The notes under the pieces: model-generated
The model's database searches: none
Seen by the model: the letters and a program-made list of their open reading frames with translations, nothing else
Told to the model about the DNA's origin: nothing
Made by a program: the position numbers and the translations under genes
Assembly: GCA_021234155.1 (NCBI GenBank)
Contig: JAJEKV010000031.1
Span: forward strand, 17,305,233-17,369,232
Direction: 5' to 3'
Length of the DNA: 64,000 nt
Source: Isoetes taiwanensis
Taxonomy: Eukaryota; Streptophyta; Lycopodiopsida; Isoetales; Isoetaceae
Shown here: positions 1 through 12,309 of the stretch, in pieces
Layout: each line of letters starts with the position of its first letter
Numbering within the stretch: position 1 is the stretch's first letter

Positions 1-4
1 TAAA

Positions 5-1050
5 GTGTCCCCTAACTGGATTGTTGCTTCTATATACGATGTACTTCTCAATCTCCCCAGTAAAATTCATGAAGTCTTCGTAGCAGACATCACCAAATGC
101 TACGAGAATATTCCTCTACATGGTGATAATGGAATATGCAGGATTATGGAATTGATATTTGAGACTACTTGGCTGTATATGAAAAGTGTTAATAAACACT
201 ATGATCTTTTGGTGAAAAATGTCCGCATGACCCGGTATGTCTGTAAGTGGTTCAAGCATGTTCCACAAGGCAAGTGCTGGAGCAAAATCGACCAGCTTAA
301 TTTCTCAAATATCAACACTTGGCTCCTCAAAAATTGTTACATCAATATGGGAGTGGGCATTTGGAAACAAATCTGTGGAATACCTATGGGGTTTTCCTGT
401 AGCCCATGCTGGTGTAATCTATACCTAGCTTGGTTCGAAATGAATTTTATAAAAAACCTTGCAAAACAGGGATTATACAAAGAAATAGAGTCATTCAAGT
501 TTACTTTTAGATACATGGATGATTTACTAGCAGTCAATTGCCCTGATATCAGAAACTTCCTGAAAAAGTCATCTATTGATGGTAGCAAAAGCGAGACACA
601 AATCTCGACATGGATACCACGGGTATCAAAGAAGAAACAATGTTCAAATATATTAATGGTCAAGACAAGTATTTTGGTTTCATGGCCAAGTTCCTCAACA
701 TGAATATAGAAGTTATCAGCAGAGAATTCGGCATTTATAGAACTTGCAAATTCGACAAAAGGGATAATCTACCTTTCATTGCACTAAAATATGTTCATGC
801 AGACAGCTGCAGACCATATCATCAGGCTTGCAATGTGATTTTATCACAGGTAATGCCTTTTCTATACATCAACTCATGCCAAGCTTCAGCAACAGAAGAC
901 ATAATTGCCTTACTCAACGGCTTCATCAAAAATGGCTTTGAACGCATTGGACTCAAAAGAAGAGTAATGCAGTATATCCACAGCAATGAATTCCCTGGCC
1001 TCAAGTTCGACAAGGAAGCTTTACTACAAAATATTAAAGGCAGACATTAA
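5..1050 (+). pseudogene. Reverse transcriptase remnant, Penelope/telomerase-like group
   Basis: Two overlapping frames (about 5-630 and 620-1,050) together give the core and C-terminal part of an RT. Visible motifs in order are ADITKCYENIP (motif A), GIPMGFSCSP followed by CNLYL (motif B), and FRYMDDL (motif C, catalytic YMDD). The second frame continues with FLNMNIEV, FDKRDNLPF and a basic helical tail. Motif order and spacing fit Penelope-like or related telomerase-like RTs rather than LTR or L1 types; the exact family is inferred. A frameshift near 600-640 breaks the frame, and the N-terminus lies left of the window. No endonuclease or integrase domain is seen. The element is probably dead. 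Confidence 0.65.
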
Positions 1051-4000
1051 AGGTAATTCCCCTGGTATGTGCAAACTTTTAAACTTCTATTTTTCATATA
1101 GGGTTCTGGCATGACCTCTACTGAGTAGTAGGGGTCTGCCTGCACTGCTACTACAGTCATTAAATCTGAGGTCAAAAGCCACTCTACGGATGGTGGTAGG
1201 TTTTTTTTATATATAAACATTGTAAATCTTACATGTCCCAGTTCAAAATTTGTGATTGGGCATGGACTTGGTGTCTATACACTAACATCATGGGCAAAAT
1301 GACCATGCAGAACATACACTAGCATTCCTACTTTGTTCTCCAACACTAGGGTATCACCGTAACATTGGACTCGTATTATAATACACATGGTATCTTACTA
1401 TGTATTTTTGCATTTGGCTTAAGACACATAGGTTCTACTTGATATTTCTAGCTCCCAACTCTACTTATGATAATTAATTTTGCTTTTAAATAGATATACC
1501 ATGCAATAAATTGTTGGTATATTGTACTGACCACTCTAAATGACCATAGATGGTCTAGTCTATAAGCAGTCAAATAAATCCCTGGAATCGTTTCCACGCT
1601 TAAAAGATTGATCACTTCACATCCTATTCCTATCCACTAGCTAATAGTCTGAACCCATTTGCTTTATACTAATGTCTCTTGACTATTCTCACCTAACTTA
1701 AAATAGACGTTTCTAAATGATATATGTGCTAAAACATTTTTATTTCCATTTGTTAAACCTTGGAAAATATTTTTACACATGCTCGAAGGCCCCGAAGCAT
1801 GGCAAATGGGTCTATCTTGGTTAGCCAACCGATCTGCGACTCTTATTCGACATTTGGAGGCGACACGCCACATACAATTGCTTGCTAGAAGATGGCAATC
1901 TACTCTTTTCTTTTTGATCCGGTAAGATCCTCCTTATCCAAACATCGGCTCACGATTGATAATTTAGGGTTCCCGGATTTGGTCAAATGGGGAACTTAGA
2001 CTCAGACCAAAACCCATATACTTCTAGTTCGGACGAAGAAACTTTGAGAGACGAGTTTTTACATGCGAATTTCTAGCTTTGTTTGTCCAGGATTAAGAGT
2101 TTGTGACTACAACAAATCCATGGCTGATTTTAAGAGCAGTAAAGGGCAAAAGAGAAGCTCGTTTGGAGCTAAAGCCTCTAATGACAACAAGAAACATAGT
2201 GGTGGCTCAAAGGCATGCGGTAATATTCATGAAAAGGGATCTCTGCTGAACTATCCATTCACGAAACACAACAAGAAGAAGATAATTCTTATCGATCAAG
2301 AAGAACCGGTATTCTTGAGATGCTTTAACCTTTAGTCCGGATTTTGCCTTTGGAATTTATGCGAAGTGTTAGCTCTATCGAGGTTATCAATATACACGAG
2401 TTTATCCGCCATAAACACAGGTCTTATCATTTGTTAGATTTGGCTTTGGTGAACTTCGGATCATGTTCCTTTGTTATTTAGCGAGAACTTTCTATGATAA
2501 CAATTTAAATCTTTGGTCTTGTTTTCTACCACGTTTTTCTCATGCTTGCAGGGCAAAAGGTTACAAAGGCTGAACGGTGATAAACCGAGAAGTCTCATTG
2601 TACCTTTTGGCCCTTCATGCATTACCATTTTCATGCTAATGTCATGTTGTTTGGCTGCAGGTACCGAGCTTCTCCTACCTTTGTCGTTTTTTGCTTCTGT
2701 TTTGCTTGAAGATTGAGGGTCTCTGGAAACTGGACTAGACGGCATATCTAATATAATGGAACAATCCATGGAAGCAACAATGTTTACTATAGTATTTCTA
2801 TCTTTAAATTCCTGTTTCTCAGGTTATGGTATTTTTTCCTGAATAGTTTGCTAAATGCATAGCTGGTAACTATGCTATTTTCTGCTATCAGCTGGTAGAA
2901 CCATTTGAAAAGTACAAAGGATATTATGTTTACTTTGTCTAGGCTGCTTTGGATATGTCAGTATTAAAATTTAAATGGCACACTGGCTGTTTTTCCTTTT
3001 TTTCATTACCATACTACATGGATTTCTGGATCCTTTAAAAACAATGTATTTTGTTCTTCTTTAATAGAAATATGCCACGGAATTCTAAATGTTTAAAAGA
3101 GTGTAAATGGTGATAGATTATGAGAAAGGTTATCCGTGCATAAATGGGCATTTAGTCTTAGATGTTTACCTATGGTCTCCCCTCTTGGGCGTATTACATG
3201 TACAATTCATTTTGGTTTCTCTAAATGTACTACAGTTAAATGTAGCTGGTCTGAAATAAGAAGTGGCGAGGGTTTAATACATAATGAGTCTAAATACTCA
3301 TAAAGACATTCCTAGAGGTGTTCTTGTTAGATTGAATGGTGTTGTAAATGACTAAAACATTCTTTGAAGCAGGACATAGTATTTACATACGAACATAATG
3401 CTCCATAGGTCTAATGGACAATAATTAAAACAATTGCATGTTTTAGTGAATATTACACATGAATTTTGATAAGTTGCTTTGTTCCACTTGGACTTTATAA
3501 ATGCTCTTTGGTTTTGACTGGATCACCAGACCGCAAGGTCTCAAGGTCTTCCTGATCACATGGCTCTAGTGTCTTATGTAAGAAAAAGATTGATTAGACT
3601 AAAAGGACTACCGGCAACAGAATTGAATGAAAGTTCAAATGCTCGGATTGAATAGACAGTAGAGGGATTGACCGAAACTGATGCATGGCCTAGTTTGCTA
3701 GGCGGGTTTTTTTTAAGTTGAAGTCTTTGAAGTATTTACTTTTTAAAATTGTTTTTTATATTGATTTTATTCGAATAAAGGTGGTATAGGGATTTATAAT
3801 TTACTCTATGCTCATGGTTATCTTAGCCCTTGCAATTGTGCGTCGCAGACTTCCTTCATCCATTTAAGTTGCCTTATTATTCTATGACGCCACATGCATT
3901 CTTGGCAATGCCTAAATACTACAAGTTTTGATTTGCTGTGTCTGATTTCTAATCTAATATTCCACCTTTGCAACTATTTAGAATATGGCTTTAATATTGG

Positions 4001-4772
4001 TGTAATGTATGTCCTTCTAAAAGCGACTAAAAGCATGAGATGCTTTCCTTTTAAAGTTGTATCTTATTTTATTTATTAGAAATGTGGATTGAAATAGTAG
4101 CGTTGTAAGGCAAATGTTGGTTGAGCTGAAGCAGTAACATAAAAAATTGGCCTCTTAAATACTTACGGAGAATTGTTCTTTTTCTCGCACAATAGGCCTA
4201 TAAAGTATTGTGGAAGCTTGGGCCCATCTGAAAAAAAAGGGGAAGTTTTAGTCTTGTTGCCATGATCCTTTATATAGATTGGGCTTATTGAAACCTTCAA
4301 TTCGATATTAGGATTGCCTCTTGAAACAGAATGCAAGTTTTATGAAGAGCCAAAACATATTAGGCAAGACACGTAGGGTGCCACACATAATTATTGCTTG
4401 CTCTGGCTTTTCTAACCAGCAATTGTGCCCTGCTGCGAATCATTCGAACTAGTGCAGGGAATTGCTGATTGAATTAACAGTTCTTGCAAGCACTGCCGTT
4501 TCTACTCCCTTCCAAGGCTACTCTAGATTCGAGCCAGGGGCCCAGACCCTAGACACTGCCATCATGGAGTTCCATCACCGCGGGACTTTATGAGAAAAGT
4601 CTCTCTGAGATAAGTTCTAAATTGTGAAGGTTTATCGTCGGATTTAAGCTTTGCGCAAGGTATAAAGCAAAGATTCTTTAAGAAAATGCAAGAAAGGTCG
4701 ACGTTGAGGATAAATTGCTCGGATGTGGAAAACATAAATTTAGTAGTAGATGGTGAATCTAAAAGGGCCGAT
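1051..4772. other. Non-coding stretch, no recognised gene
   Basis: AT-rich sequence with only short unrelated ORFs. A basic 90-codon frame at 2,063-2,335 and a frame at 2,513-2,716 preceded by a plausible splice acceptor (TTGCAG near 2,550) resemble no family I know. Possibly intron or decayed repeat. Confidence 0.4.
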
Positions 4773-5196
4773 TTAATTGGAGATTATTGTGGTATGTAAT
4801 TCTCTTAAACCTTCAACCGGCCAAATTCCATGGCATGTCTTGTCTAAGTGGTTTGGATCGATTGACTTGGATAAAAGCATGTTTCTAAAACAACCAATGC
4901 CATTGGCATCTTGTAAACATTGAATTTGAGAGAATCGATGGCAGATTTGAGGCTGTCTGCCTTGGGATGCATAGACAAAATTGGTTTTCACTTTGATGTC
5001 TCGGATGGCTTTCGCCATTTGCGCTATTTCTTAGAATCTCGAATTTTGCGCCTATATCTTCCCACACCGGCTTAGAGCATACACCTTTTAGAGGAGTGCC
5101 TATAGCATCTTTTGGCATTAAGACAAAGAGACTCTTGGTATGCCACGTGGCACAATCGAGCCCTCGATTACATTTGATGCAAGGCAGGGCATACAT
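4773..5196 (-). pseudogene. Unidentified coding remnant
   Basis: Two overlapping reverse-strand frames (4,885-5,196 and 4,773-5,018) read as one continuous protein-like sequence if a frameshift is allowed near 5,015. The upstream part contains CIKCNRGLDCATWH and the downstream part FVYASQGRQPQICHRF. The cysteine spacing is suggestive, but I cannot assign a family. It could be a fragment of a transposon protein or a chance ORF. Confidence 0.2.
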
Positions 5197-5204
5197 GATA
5201 ACTT

Positions 5205-5335
5205 TATAATCCTATTGTTTAAATTCAGTTTTTAGGGGTTCCAAAAACTTTTGGAATTTTCCCTTAATTTCATTTCCTAAGGTTTTGGGGGTTTTGGCTG
5301 CGAGAAACAATTCCGATTTGTGAAAAATCGGGGAA
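5205..5335 (+). repeat. Dispersed repeat, copy 1 (partner at 37,740-37,885, inverted)
   Basis: Starting at ATCCTATTGTTTAAATTC, about 95-130 bases match the reverse complement of 37,740-37,885 at roughly three quarters of positions by eye, including the run CTAAGGTT followed by a G-rich stretch. Family unknown. Confidence 0.5.
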
Positions 5336-5397
5336 ACTTTCTTTGCTATGGTTTAGATTTTTTAATTTTCCCTTTCCAATCTCGAGGCGGATTGACA

Positions 5398-5914
5398 TTA
5401 TGCCATGATTTGCCCCCTTTTTCTATGCAAATGGTTGGGCTTGGCGCGAATCGAGATGTAGTCATGGGTGGATTCGAGGAAGAGAAAAACCATCCATGAG
5501 GTATGATTGTATCTCTTTTTCTTGGTTGATTGATCTTTATTTTTGTTGATACAAGACCGTAGGAGGTTTTTCATGGATTCGAGGCAAGATGACATGGATA
5601 TCGATTCATAAGATGGTTTCAAGAGTTAAACTTTGCAACAAATATGGGTCTGGCTTGGTTTCAAACATGTCCTCCAGCTTGATCGCAGCTATAGAGTTCT
5701 TCGTGAATCCATTTTGTTCCTTGAAATTTGTATCTTCAAGAACTACCTCTACCTCTGCATAAGCCATATGAGGTGCATCTAGATCGATTTCTATGTTGTG
5801 GCTGCTAGAATCGGTCCAGGGTTTGCATATTTTGTTTGAACTATCTTTTGTTGTAGTTCTTTTGGGTCGTAAATTTTGCCTTGAAGTCTTTTGCAAATGT
5901 TTAGATTTGTTCAC
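5398..5914 (-). CDS. Weak hypothetical ORFs
   Basis: Two adjacent reverse-strand frames (5,606-5,914, 102 codons; 5,398-5,622, 74 codons). The first has a basic N-terminus and a more acidic middle; no known motif is visible. It lies just upstream, on the same strand, of the unidentified remnant at 4.8-5.2 kb and might belong to it. A chance ORF is equally possible. Confidence 0.15.
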
Positions 5915-6549
5915 TTATTCACTTCCGTGGCTACAGGAATAGGTAAATCATACTTTGCTTCTACTTCTTAAATGTGTTAGCTACAGGAACTGCTAAATTA
6001 TGCTTTGCTTCTACTTCTTAAATATCTACATTTGTTTTCTTCCAATTCCAATGATAAACTGATTACAGGGAGATGTAGATAGATCACAAAGTTACGGATA
6101 TAACAAAGAGCTTGCTATCACATGGAGATGGAGATAGATCACAAAGGCACAAGTATAACAAAGAGTTTGCAATCTCATAGTCCTATTTCATGTGTTTTCT
6201 ATGTCTCAATCATTCTCAGAGTTGCAAAAGAATAGCAGAACACACTGTACTACGCTTATTAACTTGAGTATTTGTAAAATGCGATCCTAAAGATAAATTT
6301 CTAATGTATTATTGTATCTGCTTTGTGTTTGTTGTCATATGCAGGGTACAAGAGCAAAGAAAGCTGAATGTATTCAGTGGATCTCTACTCGCAGGTCTTG
6401 CAACATGCAGTTGCATGAGGTACACAGTTCAACCAGTTTGCATAAGCTTACATAAGACTTTGTATAATGCACAGAGAGATAGTGCATGTCGGATATTGTT
6501 TAAATGCGCTTATCACTTAGGGTGATTAGATGAATTGGCAAATAGGTCT
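5915..6549. other. Non-coding stretch
   Basis: Contains short local duplications, for example the GCTACAGGAA-containing segment at 5,930-6,020 and the GATGTAGATAGATCACAAAG-like segments near 6,070 and 6,125. A splice-acceptor-like TATGCAG occurs near 6,343. No gene recognised. Confidence 0.35.
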
Positions 6550-7400
6550 ATAGCTTGGCTTTAGTTCTGAATCTGATTGCCCACCTATACTTGGTATTAA
6601 ATCTATAGACGAGTCGACCAACATCGGCATTTCCCATGTTCCCTATGTTTCGTGGTTGCACAAGAGCGGCATTGTCAGATCCCTTAGTTGCTTTGGATGC
6701 AGATAGTTCAATGAGGTTAGCTAAGCTTGCACCATTTCCCTTAGATACTTGCAAGCCCGAGAGAAGTGGCCTCATATTGCGGGCCTTAGAATTGCAAAAA
6801 TGTAGTGAAGGCCACTTTTCATTCAATAAGAGAGACACCGCAATGTGCCAGTAGTCCGAGCTATTCCGATAATGATATGAGCTATTCCCAATATCCTATA
6901 TTGTCTCTAATCACATAACAAGCTTTTACTATTCTAAGGGTTTATTGCGGCTACAATTTACGAGCCACGAGACTATAAGCATCTTTGATTTGCCATGCCA
7001 AGTACTCACGGCCACTAAGAGAATCGTACATATCAAGCTCCTAGCAAGGTTCAATGCTATAGGTGTAGTTTGTAGAAATAGGTCTATAGGTTGGCTTTAG
7101 GGATAGATCCCAATTTACTGCGCCCATTGGGTGGTATTAATTCCATAGATAGAATCAGCCATTGTTTATGTTCTCTATGCATGTGCGATCTTTGCATTAG
7201 AGTTATATAGTTCAATAAGGTTAGATAAGCTTACGTAGGCCTTTGTTTATAATAGAAGGACAGTTAATGGATCTAGATAGAATCAGCCACTGTCCATGTT
7301 CTCTATGCCTGTGCGATGCTGCATTAGAGTTATATAGTTCAATAAGGTCAGATAAGCTTATGTAGGCAATATTGTGAGGCCAAGGTATGCTGAATTCATG
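6550..7400. repeat. Degenerate repeated unit, about three copies
   Basis: A segment beginning GGTCTATAG-TTGGCTTTAG recurs near 6,545 and 7,080. The following portion (AGAATCAGCCA, GTTCTCTATGC, GTGCGAT, TATATAGTTCAATAAGGT) recurs near 7,150 and again near 7,270. Spacing is irregular and copies are diverged, so these are old duplications. Confidence 0.5.
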
Positions 7401-7828
7401 ATTAAGTAGTCATAATCTCAATGTAGGTACATGCAAATTATCTTGAACCATTTTTTAACATCCATCTTGATGCAGAAGATGTGAAAATGTCCTATTTGCA
7501 TTTTTTATTTCTCTGGGTATGTCCCAGCATGAAGTTCTTTGTAAGCATCGTGCCTGAGGCTACCATTTTTCTCTTCAGTTCATGGTTTTAAACAGTGAGG
7601 CACCAAAGATATTATAAGTAATGCATCTTTTGAGTTCCTTTTTTATTGCCATGCTTTATTTGCTTACGCAGTTTTGTCCTTCTATTGTTTGCTATTTTTC
7701 CATATGGCCTATGTGCCTATGGTCATGGAATAATCTTAACATCCGTTATATCAAAAGCAGATTATTTTGTAGATTTGGCTCCTTACGCAATTACCCATGC
7801 TGCAACAGACTATTTTGCCCTTTTCTAA

Positions 7829-7935
7829 GTCTGAGTTGTGTTGCAGATGCTCAAATGCTTAACATATCCAATGTCTGGAGATGTTACCCCATCTTTGCAA
7901 GTCCATTCGTTTGCTATTGATACGTGTGGTCTAAA
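7829..7935 (+). repeat. Ancestral tandem copy flanking the LINE, left copy
   Basis: The ~107-base segment starting TCTGAGTTG and containing CAGATG, CAAATGCTTAA and CCCATCTTTGCAA recurs at 21,029-21,135 on the other side of the LINE. The LINE therefore landed at the junction of an existing tandem duplication. Each copy has an acceptor-like TTGCAG or TTTCAG before ATG, so a duplicated exon is possible but unproven. Confidence 0.6.
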
Positions 7936-7962
7936 TCTGAGTTGTTTTTTTTTTTTTTTTTT

Positions 7963-10900
7963 GAAGAACTGTGTCATCAATATATTAAAAGAATGGTAAT
8001 GTTACAAAGCAAGTGAGGAGGAAGGAGAACTGCCCCAAAGAGACAGCGATACCTCGACACTCCACAACAAACTCACAGAAAAACTGCAACTCTACTGCTG
8101 TACAAACCGACCATCACCATCTACAATACCCAAGAAGTCCCGCCAAATGGCAAACTTCCGCTCTACTACTCAGGAACACCGAAAGCTTTGAAATAGCTTG
8201 TACCGAAGTCGAGGAATCGAGGAGAGAGTCGCAGTCTTTGAATCCCCCGAAGATCCACAACAACCGCCGCTTCCACATCAACCACACCAACCAAGCCACG
8301 CGACGGATGCAAGGCTTCTTTGCCGCCAAGAGCGGCCAAGCACCGGAGGATACACATGGCAGCAAGCTGGCGGCTAGTCAATCTCACTCAAAGCGAGCCC
8401 TAACCCAATCCGGGCAACCCGCAAGTGAGGGCATAAAACCGGACAATGCTCCCACGATCTCACGATGAAGGCCACAACAAAGGGCAGAGAGGGCTCACAC
8501 CCGCCTAAACCGACTCACAAGGGCATTCACCCGATACGGCCGATGCACCACCGCCCGCGAAGCACCCTAACCCGGTGGGGAAGTGAGCTCCATGTCCACG
8601 CCCAAACCGAGTGCCATCGAGAACCGGAAACCTAGAGACCACTTGTTCGAAGGCGGTGTGTCATGAATAGCTAGCACCCGGTAAGAAGACCGCACAAAGC
8701 AAAAAAGACACAACATCCGGATGAACCTTCCAAATCTGCACCACCACATCATCCTCGAGGGACTATAGGTATGTGTAGCGGAATACTCCCCGCCCATACG
8801 TGCTCCCAGATAGCACGGTCAGCGCCCCTCGAAAAGCGAAGCTCGAAAGAATTCCCCGCGAAGCTAGGCGACCACCCCAATACCAATCCTCCAAGGTGAG
8901 CACAAAGCTCGCCTCCAACGGCTGCGTCAGAGCATGCGATGGCGACCAAAGGGCAAGTGCGCGAGGGGTAGAGGAACCCACAAGAAAGGGAGAAGAGTGG
9001 TGATAAACTAAGGCATAATCTAGCTGGAAGAGCACACGCACATGATCCCAAGCCGCAACACTCCTCGTGGAGAAAAGGGGATGCATGTGGGAAAGGCCGA
9101 GACCATATAACGGTGCCGGGACAACTCCACATGCACAGGCGGCTTCCCAAAACGCCACACAATGGCGAAGAGGCGCAACAACAAAGCCGCACTAGGAGAA
9201 GATGCTCCATCTGCAGAATGCTCCAAACAAACTTGGAGACCAACACCTTACTATGCAGCCAAATCCAGAATGGCCAAGCCCCCATCCTTAGAGGCGGAGA
9301 CACTTCCACCAAGCCACTTTAACAACCGCCCCTTCATCATCCCCCCCACACAAAATTTGAACAATCTTATCCAAAGCTTGTATCTTACCCTCGGGAGCTA
9401 GCATCGCAGATCTTTCAGATACACATGAGTGCTACAAAAGTCTTGACTTGGCAATAGTGATCCTACCGCCATGGACAACTTGCTACCCTTCCACCAATTG
9501 AGGTGTTTCTACGCAACCCCTGCAAAATCTCATCCCACACCCTCCCCATGGAAACATCCCTCCAAAGGGAATACCCCAGACTTAGTACACACATTACACG
9601 GAAGCACCTTCCAAGGGAATAGAGCAAACAAAGGGGGGGCGGAGTCGGTGGGCCCATAATGCGGAGCACTTACCCCAATTCAAAAGAATGCACGAGGCCA
9701 AGGAGAAAGTATCCAACAAACCCTTCACATTCCGCAAATTCCTCTCTTCTGCCACCAAGAAGAGGAAAGTGTCATCGGCAAACTGGTTAATAATCTGCTG
9801 GCTACCATCCTGCATCCGAAGCCCATCCACCACTCCCTCCTCCACTGCAGCCAAAAACAACTGAGACAGTGCCTCCGCCACAATCGTAAACAAAAACGGC
9901 GCCAAAGGGCACCCTGACGCACCCCTCTGCCTAAGGAGAAAAAGGCGGAGGGTTCACCACCTGGCGCACACCACCGTAGTAGCGTCTTGACCTATGCAAC
10001 TTCATGATTTGCTCTCGCCAAAGCGTGGACCACAGCCCAATGCTAACATCATGGCAGACAAGAACTCCCAACAGACACTATCGTAAGCTTTGGCAAAGTC
10101 AAGCTTAAGATAGGCAATGCCTTGACCTGTTCTTCTGGCCCAATAAAGGCCCTCATAAGCTGCGGCAACATTAGTCAAAATGTTCCTCCCAGGGACAAAC
10201 CCAGACTGCACATTACTAATGGAAGAAGTCAACACCGGCTTCAACTTCTCTGCCAGGGCTTTCGCAATAATCTTATACACAGAGGACAACAAGGAGATAG
10301 GCCTCCAATCATTAATAGTAGAAGGCTGCTTAACCTTAGGAATCAAGGAAATGCATGTGGTATTCAAGATCCTATCCATTTGAGAAGACTGCAGCAACTC
10401 AAGATATACCTGGTACACCGACTCACCAGCCCACTCCCAATAAGTGCAGAAAGAACTCCCAGGGGATGCCATCCAGCCGGGACATTTATCCTTGGCCATG
10501 CACATACATGCCATGACTAAATCCTCTCCGGAGAGCTCTGCGCCCAAGCTCTCCGCGGTGAGGCAGAATAGATGGCTTAAATGACCCCCAAAACAAGCTC
10601 CTGCATCTCCTGCTCATAGGGAAGAGTGCGCTGTGCGAAAAACCCTGAGAAATGGGCATGCACATACCTCTGCAAATCAGCGGGGATCCTCCAAAGTTCG
10701 GCCATCGGGCAAAGCAAGGGGCGCCATAGATGTCGATATCGCCTACGCTTACTTTGCTCAAGAAGAACAAACCGAACTTGTATCCCCCTCCTTCAACCCG
10801 GTAAGGGCTGCCTTCACCGTGCCTCCCGCACTTTAACCTGCTCCGAGCAACAATACGGCTGCAACACTGCATTCTCCCTAATGCCATCGGAAGGATGTGC

Positions 10901-11415
10901 CCGAATCTCTCCAACTCCCCGATAGAGACCATGCAACTCCGCTCCGCCGCACCACGGCGCCTACCAAAGACTTTGGCAAACGCTTCACCCCCTGGCCAAG
11001 GCGGTCACCATACCGGACATACCCTTCGGAGATGAAAAGGTATCAAGCCACAACTCGGCATCGGGCGAAATCCGCGACGGCCCGGCCGTCAGGGTGTTCA
11101 AACGGAACAGATCCTAGAGGGGCGAGGAGGCAACGCGCACCGACTGGACAAAACTTGAGGGTAATGATCAGAAATGGAGGTAGACAGAATGTTACTCCGG
11201 TGCAAAGAGGGCACACTATCCAGTGCACATGGGGAAGCATAACACCGGTCATGCCTAACATACGCCCGGCCCGCACCAATCTGCCTATTACAATAGGTGA
11301 AAGACAAGTCCCCAGGGACCTCAACCAAGGCCAGATCCTACAACAAACGAGACCACTGGTCCCTCTCAAACCCATGCACAACTTGTGTTCCAGAACCAGA
11401 GCAATCCTCTACTCG
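7963..11415 (-). pseudogene. LINE ORF2, 3' part: RT and C-terminal region
   Basis: Starts right after the CACTA-like insert. The EN-RT linker reads FTYCNRQIGAGRAYVRHDR near 11,280-11,200 and SISDHYPQVL near 11,165. The RT core at 10,002-10,547 shows LIPKVKQPSTINDWRPISLL, QSGFVPGRNI and LDFAKAYDSVCWEFL (motif A). The frame at 9,594-9,905 holds the catalytic FADDTFLF motif. The region 8,749-9,312 resembles the zinc-binding tail of plant L1 RTs, spread over several frames. There are several frameshifts and at least one in-frame TAG just after the insert junction. Function in the intact family: target-primed reverse transcription. Confidence 0.85.
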
Positions 11416-11546
11416 CACAAGGCCCCCAAAAATGAACTTGTATAAAAAGTTAGCATGAAAACCAGTATGTATGTGGTTTTTTTATACAACAATTTATAAT
11501 GTGAAAAAAAACCATGCGTCCTTCTTGGTTATCCAAAATCAATATT

Positions 11547-12142
11547 GGTTCATATCTTATTTTTTGTACTAATTCAAAATTTCACACTAATTTCTAGAAA
11601 TCATCATTAATTTGTGATATTATTTTTAAGTATACATTGATTTAGCAAAATCATTGTTAGTTTATATCATGTTTAATTACATGAACTTTACAATCATACA
11701 ATAGTTTTTTAAAATCATCAATAGTTTAAGGGATGTGTTTTATGCATATATCGATTTTGCAAAACCAATGGTGGTTCATATTATTTTTTTGTACTAATTT
11801 AAAATTTCACACTAGTTTAAAAAAATCATTATCAGTTTGTAAGATTATTTTTAAGTGTACATTGAATAAGCAAAATCATTGCTAGTTCATATCATGCTTA
11901 ATTACATAAATTTTACAATTGTACAATAGTTTAGAAGATGGGTTTTATACATATATTGATTTTGCAAATCCAATAGTGTTTCATATCATAATTTTTTGTA
12001 CTAATTCAAAATTTCACGCTAATTTCTAGAAATCATCATTAGTATGTAAGCTTGTTTTTAAGCCTACATTGATTTATTAAAATCATTGTTAGTTCATATC
12101 ATGTTTAATTACATGAATTCTATAATCATTACAATAGTTTTT
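11547..12142. repeat. Left subterminal repeats of the CACTA-like element
   Basis: Three diverged tandem copies (about 11,547, 11,774 and 11,978) share TTTTTGTACTAATT, AAATTTCAC, TTTTTAAG.. TACATTGA and TTCATATCATG..TAATTACAT. Period is about 215 bases. Such arrays bind transposase in known CACTA elements; that role here is inferred. Confidence 0.65.
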
Positions 12143-12309
12143 GAAATGATTTGCAAAACCATTGCTACTTCATAGTATATTTCATTATATGAATTCTAGA
12201 TTTTATGATGGTCTATGGAAATACCATTCATTTATTGAATGTTCTTTTATATACATTTAGTATCATAATTTTGGATGCTTTTACATGGTAGTTGTCGACA
12301 TATATTGAT

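Noticed and set aside
8013-9401. Forward-strand ORFs in the 8-11.4 kb region as genes
   Set aside because: They are shadows of the reverse-strand LINE ORF2, whose RT motifs are clear.
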